A stretch of 26,878 bases of DNA from Candidatus Hodarchaeota archaeon (GTDB lineage: Archaea > Asgardarchaeota > Heimdallarchaeia > Hodarchaeales > YT1-039): contig JAEOTF010000060.1 in the NCBI GenBank assembly GCA_016840025.1, positions 1-26,878 of the forward strand, written 5' to 3'. How positions within the stretch are numbered: position 1 is the first letter of the stretch; every line of letters begins with the position of its first letter. Shown here one piece after another: positions 7,436 through 15,979 of this stretch. The notes under the pieces are model-generated. The model had not been told where the DNA came from. It ran no database searches and saw only the letters and a list, made by a program, of their open reading frames with translations. The position numbers and the translations under genes are program-made.

Positions 7436-8332
7436 ATGGTAGATCCACCTTTTGAGTCGAAACGAGCAATGCGATCTTTTATTCTAGAATCAGTCGAAGG
7501 CATCAATGCCCTTTTACAGGCTCTGAATCATCCTAAGAGAATCGAAGTGCTCGCAGTTCTTTTAGACGAACCTAAAGAATTTAAAGCTCTCGTTGAGGCA
7601 ACTGGTTTTGCAAAAAGTGCTCTAAGCAACCATCTTAGTGTTTTAACCGCAAAAAACCTGATAGAGAAGGTTGACCGTGGATTATACCGGTTAACTCTTG
7701 ATGGAGAAATATTTCTGGGTAGAATAGCTCATAGTTACCTAGAGATCAAGATCCATGAACAAGAAAAGTTGGAAAATCTCCGTAAGTTGATTGGCAGATA
7801 TACGACTTTTTATGAGGCGCCAACTATGCGTAATAAAGATAAACCTACTGAACCTGAAGATTTGGAAGTAAGAATAGTAAAACTTGAATCAATGCGTGTA
7901 GCGAGTTTTCACGCTCTCGGTAAGACGCCCGAGAATGACGCATATAATAAATTACGAGCATGGTCTGAACCAAAAAAACTATTTGACAACCCTACCAAGT
8001 ATCCCGTCTATGGATTCAACAATCCTGACCCCTCTCCAGATAGTGAGGAGTATGGGTATGAGTTTTGGATTCGTATGAGCCCCGATATTCAACCTGAAGA
8101 TATTGAAGTGAAGGAATTCCAAGGAGGTTTATACGCAGTCACGACAACGAAAATACAAATTGATCCTGATGAAAACATGATACCTGCTTGGAAGAAGTTA
8201 ATTGATTGGGTGAAATCAAACAGTAACTATAAGTTCGGGCGACATCAGTTTTTAGAGAAGCACCTTAACCCATGGGCACCTCCCGAAGATTTCATCCTTG
8301 ATCTTTACTGCCCAATTGAGGAAAAAAAATAG
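7436..8332 (+). CDS. ArsR-type HTH regulator fused to a GyrI-like effector-binding domain
   Basis: A 298-residue two-domain protein. Residues about 20-95 form an ArsR-like winged helix (LNHPKRIEVLAVLL, then FKALVEATGFAKSALSNHLSVL as helix-turn-helix, and the wing GLYRLTLDGE). Residues about 140-296 match the GyrI-like/AraC effector-binding fold: strand RIVKLESMRVASFHALG, the VYGFNNP loop, GYEFWIRM, and FQGGLYAVTTTK. In BmrR and Rob relatives this domain binds hydrophobic drugs or other small molecules in a pocket with an acidic residue. The protein is therefore probably a ligand-responsive repressor or activator. It sits 125 bases upstream of the nucleotidyltransferase/UvrA/MBL block on the same strand and is the obvious candidate to control it. 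A palindrome at 7364 may be its operator. Confidence 0.85.
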   Translation: MVDPPFESKRAMRSFILESVEGINALLQALNHPKRIEVLAVLLDEPKEFKALVEATGFAKSALSNHLSVLTAKNLIEKVDRGLYRLTLDGEIFLGRIAHSYLEIKIHEQEKLENLRKLIGRYTTFYEAPTMRNKDKPTEPEDLEVRIVKLESMRVASFHALGKTPENDAYNKLRAWSEPKKLFDNPTKYPVYGFNNPDPSPDSEEYGYEFWIRMSPDIQPEDIEVKEFQGGLYAVTTTKIQIDPDENMIPAWKKLIDWVKSNSNYKFGRHQFLEKHLNPWAPPEDFILDLYCPIEEKK

Positions 8333-8457
8333 TTAAGAAGTCTATAAACGGATAATAAATCGTTTTAACTCACAGAACCCTGCTTCACTTTATCCACTTC
8401 TTTACATCACTTAGTGTAGACTATAGCACATGAAATAAAGCATACAGAGGAATAAAA

Positions 8458-9396
8458 ATGTCAGAAGATAAAAATTTACGACAGAAATATGAACACGCTC
8501 TAACCCAATTCGTTGAGCGTGTGAAACAAGACACTAACATACTTGCTGTTTTTGTATACGGCAGTTATGCAAACGGTAAACTGTGGAAAGGATCTGATAT
8601 TGACGTTTTTCTTGTAACGAATGACGTAAGAACTTCGGGAAAGTTTCTGAACCTAAAAGAAAATGATATCTCTATCCAAGTTTTTGTTTATTCAAGAGCA
8701 GAATTCCGACGAAGACAACAAATATTCATCCATGGTTCTCACTTGCATCATATGTTAGCTTCTAGTAAGCTGGTTTATTCAACCGATAAAGCAATCTCCG
8801 AATTTAATAGAGATATGGTTAAGATAGCAGAGAGAGACAAAGAACTGCAATTAATGATGAATACAGAGTTTCTTCTTGGAAACGTACAGAAAGCTCAAAA
8901 GACACTGTATGTAGAAAAGGATACAACAAAGTGTTTTATGTGGATTATCGTTGTAACCCAGATTTTAGCCCGAATACTTCTTCTTATGAATGATAGAATC
9001 CCTGGTAGAGATGTTTTAGCCGAAGTACAGGAATTAAATAGTGAAATAATTAATGAAATAATCACTAACACTTTTCAGCAAGGATATAACGAAAAAAATC
9101 TGCACTCTACTATACAACTTGTCGAGAAATTCCTTATCGAGAATAAAAACCAGTTCTACAAACCGCTGTTTAATTTTATTTCTGAAACAGGAGATGCACG
9201 CTCTTCTACTGAAATTGATGAGCATTTTGAAAAACTATTGGGAAGATATGATTTTTTTACAATGGTGGAGTCTTATGGATGGTTGACACAACAGGGGGAT
9301 TTAATGCCTGCAGTTGCACCGAAACGAATCACATCGAAGAGTAGGATAACTGTAGATGAAGCTACTTATTTCTATGTAGGAGGCGATATGGTTTGA
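8458..9396 (+). CDS. Nucleotidyltransferase-fold protein with C-terminal helical region
   Basis: A 312-residue protein. The N-terminal ~110 residues have a DNA polymerase beta-type nucleotidyltransferase fold: FVYGSYANGKLWKGSDIDVF with GS at 35-36 and catalytic-type D47 and D49. The third carboxylate, expected on the next strands, is not obvious: the strand reads ISIQVFVYS. Residues about 125-240 are helical, with KCFMWIIVVTQILARILLL, like the HEPN-type partner of such proteins. The last ~70 residues may be a winged helix (FFTMVESYGWLTQQGDLMP). Homologs include aminoglycoside nucleotidyltransferases and MNT antitoxins. The ATG follows GAGG at 8447-8450. The stop overlaps the UvrA start by 4 bases, so the genes are translationally coupled. 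The substrate is unknown. Confidence 0.7.
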   Translation: MSEDKNLRQKYEHALTQFVERVKQDTNILAVFVYGSYANGKLWKGSDIDVFLVTNDVRTSGKFLNLKENDISIQVFVYSRAEFRRRQQIFIHGSHLHHMLASSKLVYSTDKAISEFNRDMVKIAERDKELQLMMNTEFLLGNVQKAQKTLYVEKDTTKCFMWIIVVTQILARILLLMNDRIPGRDVLAEVQELNSEIINEIITNTFQQGYNEKNLHSTIQLVEKFLIENKNQFYKPLFNFISETGDARSSTEIDEHFEKLLGRYDFFTMVESYGWLTQQGDLMPAVAPKRITSKSRITVDEATYFYVGGDMV

Positions 9397-12257
9397 GAGA
9401 TTCAATTGAAGTTATTGGAGCTAGGCAAAACAATTTGAAGAATATAGATGTTAAGATACCTCGTAACAAACTTACTGTCGTAACAGGAGTAAGTGGTTCG
9501 GGTAAATCCTCCCTCGCATTCGACGTGATCTTTGGTGAGGGACAGCGACTCTTTCTTGAGTCTTTATCGACTTATGCAAGATCAAGAGTTGTCCAAGTCA
9601 AACGTCCAGACGTAGACTTTGTACTCGGACTCTCTTCTGTGGTTTCTATAGAACAAAGACGAGGGATAAGAAATCTAAGATCCACGGTTGGTACACTCAC
9701 CGATATTAGCACTTATCTCAGGCTCCTATTTTCAACAAGAGGAGAAGCATTTTGTCCATATTGTGATAGAAAAGTTCCAGTAAAAACTGCAAATCAAATT
9801 GTGGAATATATACTCTCCCTTCCAGAGGGAACAATAGTGGAACTCCTCGGTCCAACCTTCAAAATCTATGGAGAAGACTATCGTTATCTTTTCGATGAGC
9901 TTAGAAGGAGGCGTATAGGAAGTATTCGGATTAATGGTGTTTTACATGACCTCGGTGAAAAATTGGATTTAGATGAAGAAAGAGACTACATTCTTGAAGC
10001 TTTTGTGGATAAATTCGAGGTTAATAACGATATCCACCAACAGATGCTCGATATGGTTAGAGAATGTCAAAGAATCGGTGAAGGTTTTATCCACATTAAT
10101 ATTCTTAATCCAGAAGATTCTGGCATAGATGAAAATGCATTCTTCAAGGAGTTTGCATGTCCTGAGCATCATATGGTCATGGGTGAATTATTACCTTGGT
10201 ATTTTTCACCTAATGAAAGTGATAGCGCTTGTCTTACATGTGGGGGGCTCGGAATCCATAGAAAAGCTGTTCCATTCTTAATGATAGAGAATGAAGACAG
10301 AAGTATACGTAAAGGTGCTATATCTGATGGAATTTACAATGTTAAACACCCATTCAAATACTTGGTCATTTGGAGTCTTGCAGAACACTATGATTTCAGT
10401 TTAGATATCCCATTTAAAGAATTGTCAGAAGAGGTACAAGATATAATCTTCTATGGTACAAGAGGAGAGAGATTTGAATTAAAACAACCTCCAGATTTGA
10501 AACAAAATTTTCCTAATATTGGTAAGAAAGTAGCCTTTGAAGGGCTTATTCCTCCCATAGATAGATGGTATAAACGCGCTTCACGACATAGACAGGCTAG
10601 AAGTGTTGATGAACATATATATTACCGTGGAATGATCGATATCATCTGTCCCGATTGTTATGGTGCAAAACTCTTGAGTCAACGTCTTCAAGTACGAATA
10701 AATGGGAAAAACATCTGGGAGTTAGGAGAATATACATTAAATGAACTTCGTGTTTTCTTAGATAGTGTTGAAGTATCTGAAGAGAGGAAATCTATCGAAT
10801 TTCCAGTACGTGAGGAATTGAAAAAGAGATTGGATCTCTTAATCGAGATCGGCGTTGGTTATCTAAACCTTAACCGTCCTGCCCATTCAATCTCTGGTGG
10901 TGAGATTCAGAGAATCCGCATGTCTACTCAAATCGGTTCTGGTTTAATGGGAATGTTATACATCCTCGACGAACCTTCTATCGGTCTTCATCAACGCGAT
11001 AATTATCGGATAATTAACATGCTAAAAAAATTGAGAGATGTCGGAAACACCGTTATTGTAGTGGAACATGATACAGAAATGATGAATGCAGCAGATTTTA
11101 TTGTTGATATAGGTCCAGGGTCAGGAGACTATGGTGGCGAAATAGTAGTAAAAGGATCTGTAGAGGAGATTATGAAATCTGATGTTTCTTTAACTGGTCA
11201 ATATCTTGCAGGAAAGAAGAGAATCAAATTACCGAAGAAGAGAAGAAATTCTAATGATGAAACTCTAAAAATTTTCGGTGCAAAAGAAAATAACCTTAAA
11301 GATCTCACAGTTAATATTCCATTAGGCCAGTTTGTTTGTATCACTGGTGTTTCAGGATCAGGTAAAAGCAGTCTCATTAATGAAGTACTCTACAAAGCTC
11401 TTTATTCGAAATTAAGAGACAGAAGAATGATACCTGGTGAACATGAGAAATTAGAAGGACTGAGTTACATCAAAGATATCAGGAATATAGATCAATCACC
11501 TATTGGTAGGTCATCCCGTTCGAATCCAGCAACTTATGTAGGTTTTTTTGACAAGATACGAGAAATTTTTGCGAAACTTTCAGAATCAAAGGATCGAGGA
11601 TATACAAAAACGACTTTTAGTTACAATTCGAAGAATAGCGGAAGGTGTGAGGAGTGTGAGGGCGAGGGGGAAATAACTACTTCTCTACAATTTATGCCTG
11701 ATGTCAAGACAAACTGTCCTGTATGTAAAGGAAAAAGATTCAAAGAAGAGGTCTTAGAAATTAAATATAATGGACTAAATATCGCTGATGTTCTTGGGCT
11801 CTCCGTAGAGAAGGCAATAAATGCCTTTAAAGATGTTCGTCTCATCCATCACAAGTTGTCGGTCATGGATGATCTTGGATTAGGATATCTGAAACTTGGT
11901 CAATCCGCAACAACACTTTCAGGAGGAGAAGCTCAACGTATTAAGCTCGCTACTGAGTTAGGAAAAATTAAGAGACAGGAGCAGAATCTGTACATCTTTG
12001 ATGAACCATCAACTGGTCTTCATCTCGCAGACATTCAGAAACTCCTCATATGCATCGACCAGCTTTTGAAGGCTGGGAATAGCGTAATCGTGATCGAACA
12101 TAATCTCGAAATAATCAAGATGGCGGATTACATCATCGACCTTGGTCCAGATGGCGGAAATGAGGGTGGCTATATCGTTGCTCAAGGACCACCAGAAGTA
12201 GTAGCTGAGGTTAAAGAATCCTATACAGGACAATACCTAAAACCACTCTTGGAGTGA
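9393..12257 (+). CDS. uvrA: UvrA-family excinuclease ATPase
   Basis: A 954-residue protein with the full UvrA layout. The first ABC half has Walker A GVSGSGKS at 33-40, a UvrB-binding-like insertion at about 125-235 and SGGE at 501-504. The second half has Walker A at 652-659, a zinc module with C752/C755 and C775/C778, and SGGE at 843-846. UvrA dimers recognise distorted DNA and load UvrB in nucleotide excision repair, and some paralogs instead give resistance to DNA-binding drugs (DrrC type). Two points deviate. The first zinc finger is C256-P-E-H259 then C280/C283, so His replaces one Cys. The conserved YVESLSAYAR and TTSRNPRSTVG segments read FLESLSTYAR and RGIRNLRSTVG. Start TTG 9393 follows GGAGG and overlaps the previous stop. 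No uvrB or uvrC is nearby. Confidence 0.9.
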   Translation: MRDSIEVIGARQNNLKNIDVKIPRNKLTVVTGVSGSGKSSLAFDVIFGEGQRLFLESLSTYARSRVVQVKRPDVDFVLGLSSVVSIEQRRGIRNLRSTVGTLTDISTYLRLLFSTRGEAFCPYCDRKVPVKTANQIVEYILSLPEGTIVELLGPTFKIYGEDYRYLFDELRRRRIGSIRINGVLHDLGEKLDLDEERDYILEAFVDKFEVNNDIHQQMLDMVRECQRIGEGFIHINILNPEDSGIDENAFFKEFACPEHHMVMGELLPWYFSPNESDSACLTCGGLGIHRKAVPFLMIENEDRSIRKGAISDGIYNVKHPFKYLVIWSLAEHYDFSLDIPFKELSEEVQDIIFYGTRGERFELKQPPDLKQNFPNIGKKVAFEGLIPPIDRWYKRASRHRQARSVDEHIYYRGMIDIICPDCYGAKLLSQRLQVRINGKNIWELGEYTLNELRVFLDSVEVSEERKSIEFPVREELKKRLDLLIEIGVGYLNLNRPAHSISGGEIQRIRMSTQIGSGLMGMLYILDEPSIGLHQRDNYRIINMLKKLRDVGNTVIVVEHDTEMMNAADFIVDIGPGSGDYGGEIVVKGSVEEIMKSDVSLTGQYLAGKKRIKLPKKRRNSNDETLKIFGAKENNLKDLTVNIPLGQFVCITGVSGSGKSSLINEVLYKALYSKLRDRRMIPGEHEKLEGLSYIKDIRNIDQSPIGRSSRSNPATYVGFFDKIREIFAKLSESKDRGYTKTTFSYNSKNSGRCEECEGEGEITTSLQFMPDVKTNCPVCKGKRFKEEVLEIKYNGLNIADVLGLSVEKAINAFKDVRLIHHKLSVMDDLGLGYLKLGQSATTLSGGEAQRIKLATELGKIKRQEQNLYIFDEPSTGLHLADIQKLLICIDQLLKAGNSVIVIEHNLEIIKMADYIIDLGPDGGNEGGYIVAQGPPEVVAEVKESYTGQYLKPLLE

Positions 12258-12262
12258 AGAAA

Positions 12263-13219
12263 ATGAGAAACATTGAAGAAACTGATCTTAAACTTCAATA
12301 TATCCAGGTGACAGAAAATATTATCAGGACTGCTATCTACCCGAATAAGTTTGATCCTTTATTACGAGATCATGAAACATCCAATATGAGCTGTATTATT
12401 TTACCCGATGAGCTTTTCTTTGTCGATTGCGGAGCAAGATCCGATTTAGCTAGAATGTTTCGTGAAGATATGGAAAAATGCTATAGTCGCCCTACAACGC
12501 ATCTATTCCTTACACATGACCATTGGCATTCTAGTTTCGGTATGGGGGCTTTTAAAGATGTGAGTGTCGTGATGTCCAGTGCAGGAAGGTCACATTTCAG
12601 AAGAAATATTAAGAGTGGAACTTATGAAAATTGGGGGGAATACCTCGCAAGAAATTTTCCTGATGATGAGAAGTTACGTGCATCCCTCAGAGATGTCTCT
12701 CTTTTCCTCCCAACCATAAGTGTTCCTGAAGATAAAGCATTCGGTTACAAATCTAGTGAAGTTATCTTTAAAGCGGTTGGGGGTCATACAACACCCTCTA
12801 GTACAGTTTATGTGCCATCAGAAAAGACTCTTTTTGCAGGTGGAAATTTGAATACAATTAATGTACAATTCGCATGGTTTCCATCAATTCTTGAGGCGTA
12901 TCGTGAATGGGAAAGCATGGATATAGACTATATTGTACCTGGTCATGGACCCGTTGTCGATAAAGGCTATATTCAACCTATTAGAAAATATTTCGATGAA
13001 CTTTTGGATAAATTACGAGAATTGAAAAAACTCGGGTTAACTAAGAATCAAGTAGCGAAACGAACCGATTTGTCCGAGTACCCAGGTGAAAAACTGGAAA
13101 GTTGGGTTGAGGGAAGTGCACAATACACTAAAATAGCCGCTTCTATGATTAAATCGTGGTACGGACAAGTTTTGAAGGAGCCTGATATGGACGAAGAAGA
13201 TATGATGTTCATTAGATAG
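12263..13219 (+). CDS. MBL-fold protein, copy 1 (altered active site)
   Basis: A 318-residue metallo-beta-lactamase fold protein. Visible motifs: FFVDCG (D55), LTHDHWHSSFG (H85, H87, H89), GGHTTPS (H175), FAGGNLN (191-197) and VPGHGPV (H228). Compared with the family pattern HxHxDH...H...D...H, the DH pair is replaced by H-S (or the Asp is deleted), and the bridging Asp of the usual FxGD is Gly/Asn. The first metal site (two His plus H175) could survive, but the second cannot be normal. The C-terminal helices (YFDELLDKLRELKKLGLTKNQ) are typical of MBL hydrolases. I choose ATG 12263 because GGAGTG lies 6 bases before it and it aligns with the start of copy 2. GTG 12254 overlaps the uvrA stop. 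Confidence 0.85.
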   Translation: MRNIEETDLKLQYIQVTENIIRTAIYPNKFDPLLRDHETSNMSCIILPDELFFVDCGARSDLARMFREDMEKCYSRPTTHLFLTHDHWHSSFGMGAFKDVSVVMSSAGRSHFRRNIKSGTYENWGEYLARNFPDDEKLRASLRDVSLFLPTISVPEDKAFGYKSSEVIFKAVGGHTTPSSTVYVPSEKTLFAGGNLNTINVQFAWFPSILEAYREWESMDIDYIVPGHGPVVDKGYIQPIRKYFDELLDKLRELKKLGLTKNQVAKRTDLSEYPGEKLESWVEGSAQYTKIAASMIKSWYGQVLKEPDMDEEDMMFIR

Positions 13220-13282
13220 ATAGTTAATCAAAATGTTGTTTCTAACTCCTAAACTTACAATTTAATCTCTGGTAAAGGTGAA

Positions 13283-14245
13283 ATGAAAAATATGACTAGC
13301 GAAGAAATTATTGATGAATTACAGTATGTTGAAGTGACCGAAAATATCATCCTGACAGCTCTCTACCCTTATGAGGTCGATAAGTTACTACGATTGCACG
13401 AAACAGCCATTATGAGCTGTATTGCCTTACCTGATGAGCTTTTTTTTGTCGATTGTGGTGCAAGACTTGATTTAGCTAGAAAATTTCGTCAAGACATGGA
13501 AGAACGGTTTGAACGTCCTACAAGCCATCTATTCCTTACACATGACCATTGGCATAGTAATATAGGGATGAGTGCCTTTGAAGATGTGAATATTGTAATG
13601 TCGAGTGCTGGTAGGTCTTATTACCGAACAAACATAAAAAAAGGGGTTTATGATAGATGGAATGAATGGATTGTTCAGAATACTCCAGATGATGAAAAAT
13701 TACGAAAATCTCTCCTAGAAGCATCATTATTCATGCCAAATATAGGTATTCCTAAACAACAAGTTTTTGGATCCGACACTAATCAGATTATCTTTAAGGT
13801 TGAGAAAGGTCATACAAACCCCTCTAGTTCCGTCTATGTCTCATCAGAAAGAACTCTATTTACGGGTGGAAATTTAAATACTTGCTACGCACAATTCATC
13901 TGGCCCACTACAATCATTGATACATACAAAGCATGGGAACAGTTGGATATTGAATACGTTGTGCCCGGACATGGGTCCATTGTCGATAAAGGCTACATCT
14001 CACTTATCAGAGTGTATTTCGAAGAGCTTCTGGATAAACTACGAGAATTGAAAAAACTCGGGTTAACTAAGAATCAAGTGGTGAAACAAACTGATTTACC
14101 CGAGTATCCAGGGACACACCAGAAAAGTTGGGTAGAAGGCAGTCGCTATCATACTGGAGCAGTTAATCGCATCGTGAAATATTGGTATGGGCAAGTCTTG
14201 AAGGAAGAAGAAACAGAAGAAGAGGATTTGATGTTCATTAGTTGA
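13283..14245 (+). CDS. MBL-fold protein, copy 2 (altered active site)
   Basis: A 320-residue paralog of the preceding gene, similar over its whole length. It has the same unusual motifs: FFVDCG, LTHDHWHSNIG (HDHWH at 87-91), KGHTNPS, FTGGNLN and VPGHGSI. Conservation of the same substitutions in both copies argues that they are functional rather than random decay. The start is ATG 13283, with GGTGA 4 bases upstream. The gene is 63 bases after copy 1 and probably in the same operon. A 40-base stretch (13014-13053 and 14040-14079) is identical between the copies. The last codons are duplicated at 17443, in front of the fifth surface-protein gene. Substrate unknown; a modified hydrolase or a ligand-binding protein are both possible. 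Confidence 0.85.
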   Translation: MKNMTSEEIIDELQYVEVTENIILTALYPYEVDKLLRLHETAIMSCIALPDELFFVDCGARLDLARKFRQDMEERFERPTSHLFLTHDHWHSNIGMSAFEDVNIVMSSAGRSYYRTNIKKGVYDRWNEWIVQNTPDDEKLRKSLLEASLFMPNIGIPKQQVFGSDTNQIIFKVEKGHTNPSSSVYVSSERTLFTGGNLNTCYAQFIWPTTIIDTYKAWEQLDIEYVVPGHGSIVDKGYISLIRVYFEELLDKLRELKKLGLTKNQVVKQTDLPEYPGTHQKSWVEGSRYHTGAVNRIVKYWYGQVLKEEETEEEDLMFIS

Positions 14246-14432
14246 AATTGAGAAAAAGTAATCAGAATAACTTAGTTGTTGATTAGGAAGGGATTCATTT
14301 AAGCCCTCGCCTCTAGTTTCTAGCATTTTTGAGCTATTGAACCATTTCGACCTATAGAAAGCCTAATAAACGAAACCATCAATGTAAAAAAAAAGAAGGC
14401 TCTAAATGAGCCTTCAAAGAAAGGTGTTGGGC
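14235..14432 (+). repeat. Leader repeat A (before surface-protein copy 1)
   Basis: About 198 bases starting in the last codons of MBL copy 2 and running to the start of surface copy 1. It recurs at 17443-17641 before copy 5 with roughly 80% identity by eye. It contains the block CTATAGAAAGCCTAATAAAC, also present before copy 2. Confidence 0.8.
14361..14372 (+). promoter_or_regulatory. Candidate promoter element of surface copy 1
   Basis: GCCTAATAAACG is conserved before copies 1, 2 (near 15130) and 5 (near 17570). It is A/T-rich and about 65-70 bases before the TTG start, so it may be the TATA element. The match to the archaeal consensus is moderate. Confidence 0.35.
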
Positions 14433-15071
14433 TTGAATAGAAAATCCTTGTTGTGTTTAATCACTTGTCTGTTATTACTCCTGACAAGCTTCGCTTGGAA
14501 TAATGTCTCTCTTGTACCCGCAGCAGGCGGTATTAATGCTCTTGTTGTCGATCAACAACAAACAACTGCTAATTTCATTCCAAACATAGACACTACTGGT
14601 TGGTGGCAAAGTTTCACTCCCTCGGTTGATAATATTGCAGGAGTGAGTGTTTATATTAAAAACCATAGTACAGAAAACCCATCCGGCAGATATCTCTCAA
14701 TAATGGTGGATGATGCCTCTGATGGGAGTACCCCCTTGGCGAGTAGCACTATTGATGTATCTGGCTTAGCAATCGATCAATTTGCTTGGTTTAATTATAC
14801 TTTTACGCCTGTCAGTATCACGATATCGTCAACTTACTATATTATCGTTAAAGACCCTACATGGACGACGCCTGATGATCAGTTTCATTGGTGCGGGGCC
14901 CAGAATAACCCTTATGATGGTGGTATGTGGAGTTACTATTTCGAATACGATGCGGCCTTCAAAACCTATTATGATGACCTCTTTCCCGAATTCGACACTT
15001 TTATGCTGTTAATGGGCTTTACTCAGCTCGGGTTACTGCTTATGGTAGTCTATCTCGTACGTAAGAGATAA
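14433..15071 (+). CDS. Secreted, C-terminally anchored beta-sandwich protein, copy 1
   Basis: A 212-residue protein with three parts. The N-terminus is a signal peptide (NRK then a run of about 17 hydrophobic residues ending TSFAW, followed by SLVPAAGG). The centre is a beta-rich domain with WWQSFTPSVDNIAGVSV, RYLSIMVDDASDGSTPL and STYYIIVKDPTW, resembling jelly-roll 'choice-of-anchor' domains of surface proteins. The end is PEFDTFMLL, one hydrophobic helix and RKR. PEF plus helix plus basic tail is the layout of archaeosortase PEF-CTERM signals. The protein is probably processed and held at the cell surface. TTG 14433 is preferred: AAGGTG is 6 bases upstream, and this start is conserved in all five copies, whereas the ATG at 14406 is not. 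Ligand unknown. Confidence 0.75.
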   Translation: MNRKSLLCLITCLLLLLTSFAWNNVSLVPAAGGINALVVDQQQTTANFIPNIDTTGWWQSFTPSVDNIAGVSVYIKNHSTENPSGRYLSIMVDDASDGSTPLASSTIDVSGLAIDQFAWFNYTFTPVSITISSTYYIIVKDPTWTTPDDQFHWCGAQNNPYDGGMWSYYFEYDAAFKTYYDDLFPEFDTFMLLMGFTQLGLLLMVVYLVRKR

Positions 15072-15085
15072 CACTCCTCTCTCTC

Positions 15086-15101
15086 CCTTTTTTATCCTTT
15101 T
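15086..15101 (+). terminator. T-rich terminator after surface copy 1
   Basis: CCTTTTTTATCCTTTT lies 15 bases past the stop. A similar C/T tract follows the other surface genes. Archaeal RNA polymerase stops at such U-tracts without a hairpin. Confidence 0.5.
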
Positions 15102-15198
15102 CAAGCCATTATTAGGATCTATAGAAAACCTAATAAACAAAATTATCAATGTAAAAAACCGAAGTCTCTAAATGAGCCTTCAAAGAAAGGTGTTGGGC

Positions 15199-15840
15199 TT
15201 GAATAGAAAATCCTTCTTGTGTTTAATCACTTGTCTCTTATTTCTACTGACAAGCTTCGCTTGGAATAAAACCTCTCTTGTGCCCGCAGCAGGTGATATT
15301 AATGCTCTTGTTGTCGATCAACAACAAATAACTTATGATGCAGGTGCGGGAATAGATACTATGGGATACTGGCAAAGTTTCACTCCCTCGGTTGATGGTA
15401 TTGCAGGAGTAAGTGTTTATTTTAGGAACCGTAATGCAGAAGATCCATCCGGCAGATATCTCTCAATAATGGTGGATAATGCCTCTGATGGGAGTACCCC
15501 CTTAGCAAATACCACTATTGACCTATCTGGAGTTGCAGTCGGTCCAGCTGCTTGGTTTGATTATACTTTTACGACTGTGAGTATCACTATATCGTCAACT
15601 TATTATATTATCGTTAAAGACCCTACATTTACAACGACTGATGATGAGTTTATTGGTATATTTGATACAGGTAACCCTTATGATGGCGGTGTATCGAATT
15701 ACGGTTCAAGCTACGATGCTTGCTTCAAAACCTATTATGATGACCTCGTGACTCCCGAATTCGACACTTTTATGCTGTTATTGGGTCTTACTCACCTTGG
15801 GCTACTGCTTATGGTGATCTATCTCGTACGTAAGGGATAG
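15199..15840 (+). CDS. Secreted, C-terminally anchored beta-sandwich protein, copy 2
   Basis: A 213-residue paralog. The signal peptide and the PEFDTFMLLLGLTHLGLL tail are nearly identical to copy 1, here ending RKG instead of RKR. The central domain has YWQSFTPSVDGIAGVSV, RYLSIMVDNASDGSTPL and STYYIIVKDPTF. The loop after VVDQQQ reads ITYDAGAGIDTMG, and the loop before the C-terminal segment reads IGIFDTGNPYDGGVSNYG. Both differ from the other copies. It follows copy 1 by 127 bases and has the same upstream block (CTATAGAAAACCTAATAAAC). TTG 15199 is taken as start, with AAAGGTG 6 bases before it. An in-frame ATG at 15172 is possible. Confidence 0.75.
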   Translation: MNRKSFLCLITCLLFLLTSFAWNKTSLVPAAGDINALVVDQQQITYDAGAGIDTMGYWQSFTPSVDGIAGVSVYFRNRNAEDPSGRYLSIMVDNASDGSTPLANTTIDLSGVAVGPAAWFDYTFTTVSITISSTYYIIVKDPTFTTTDDEFIGIFDTGNPYDGGVSNYGSSYDACFKTYYDDLVTPEFDTFMLLLGLTHLGLLLMVIYLVRKG

Positions 15841-15856
15841 CATTCCTCTATACCTT

Positions 15857-15873
15857 CGTTTTTTATCCCTTTC
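15857..15873 (+). terminator. T-rich terminator after surface copy 2
   Basis: CGTTTTTTATCCCTTTC just past the stop, matching the tract after copies 1, 3 and 5. Confidence 0.5.
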
Positions 15874-15979
15874 AGGCTATTAATAGGATTTACAATAAGC
15901 TTAAAATACAGCCCTATCAAACGAATTAAGTGAAAGTAGATAAAGGCTCCAAATGAGACTTCAAAGATAGGTGTTGGGC

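Noticed and set aside
9969..12233. Minus-strand ORFs inside uvrA
   Set aside because: They lie antisense to clearly conserved UvrA motifs, are short, and lack protein features.
14395..14415. Perfect hairpin GAAGGCTC / GAGCCTTC over the upstream ATG of surface copy 1
   Set aside because: Copies 2-5 have mismatches without compensating changes, so it is not a conserved RNA structure.
14406..14432. ATG 14406 as the start of surface copy 1
   Set aside because: The matching ATG is followed by a stop in copies 3 and 5 and is ATA in copy 4; the conserved AGGTG-TTG arrangement explains all copies.
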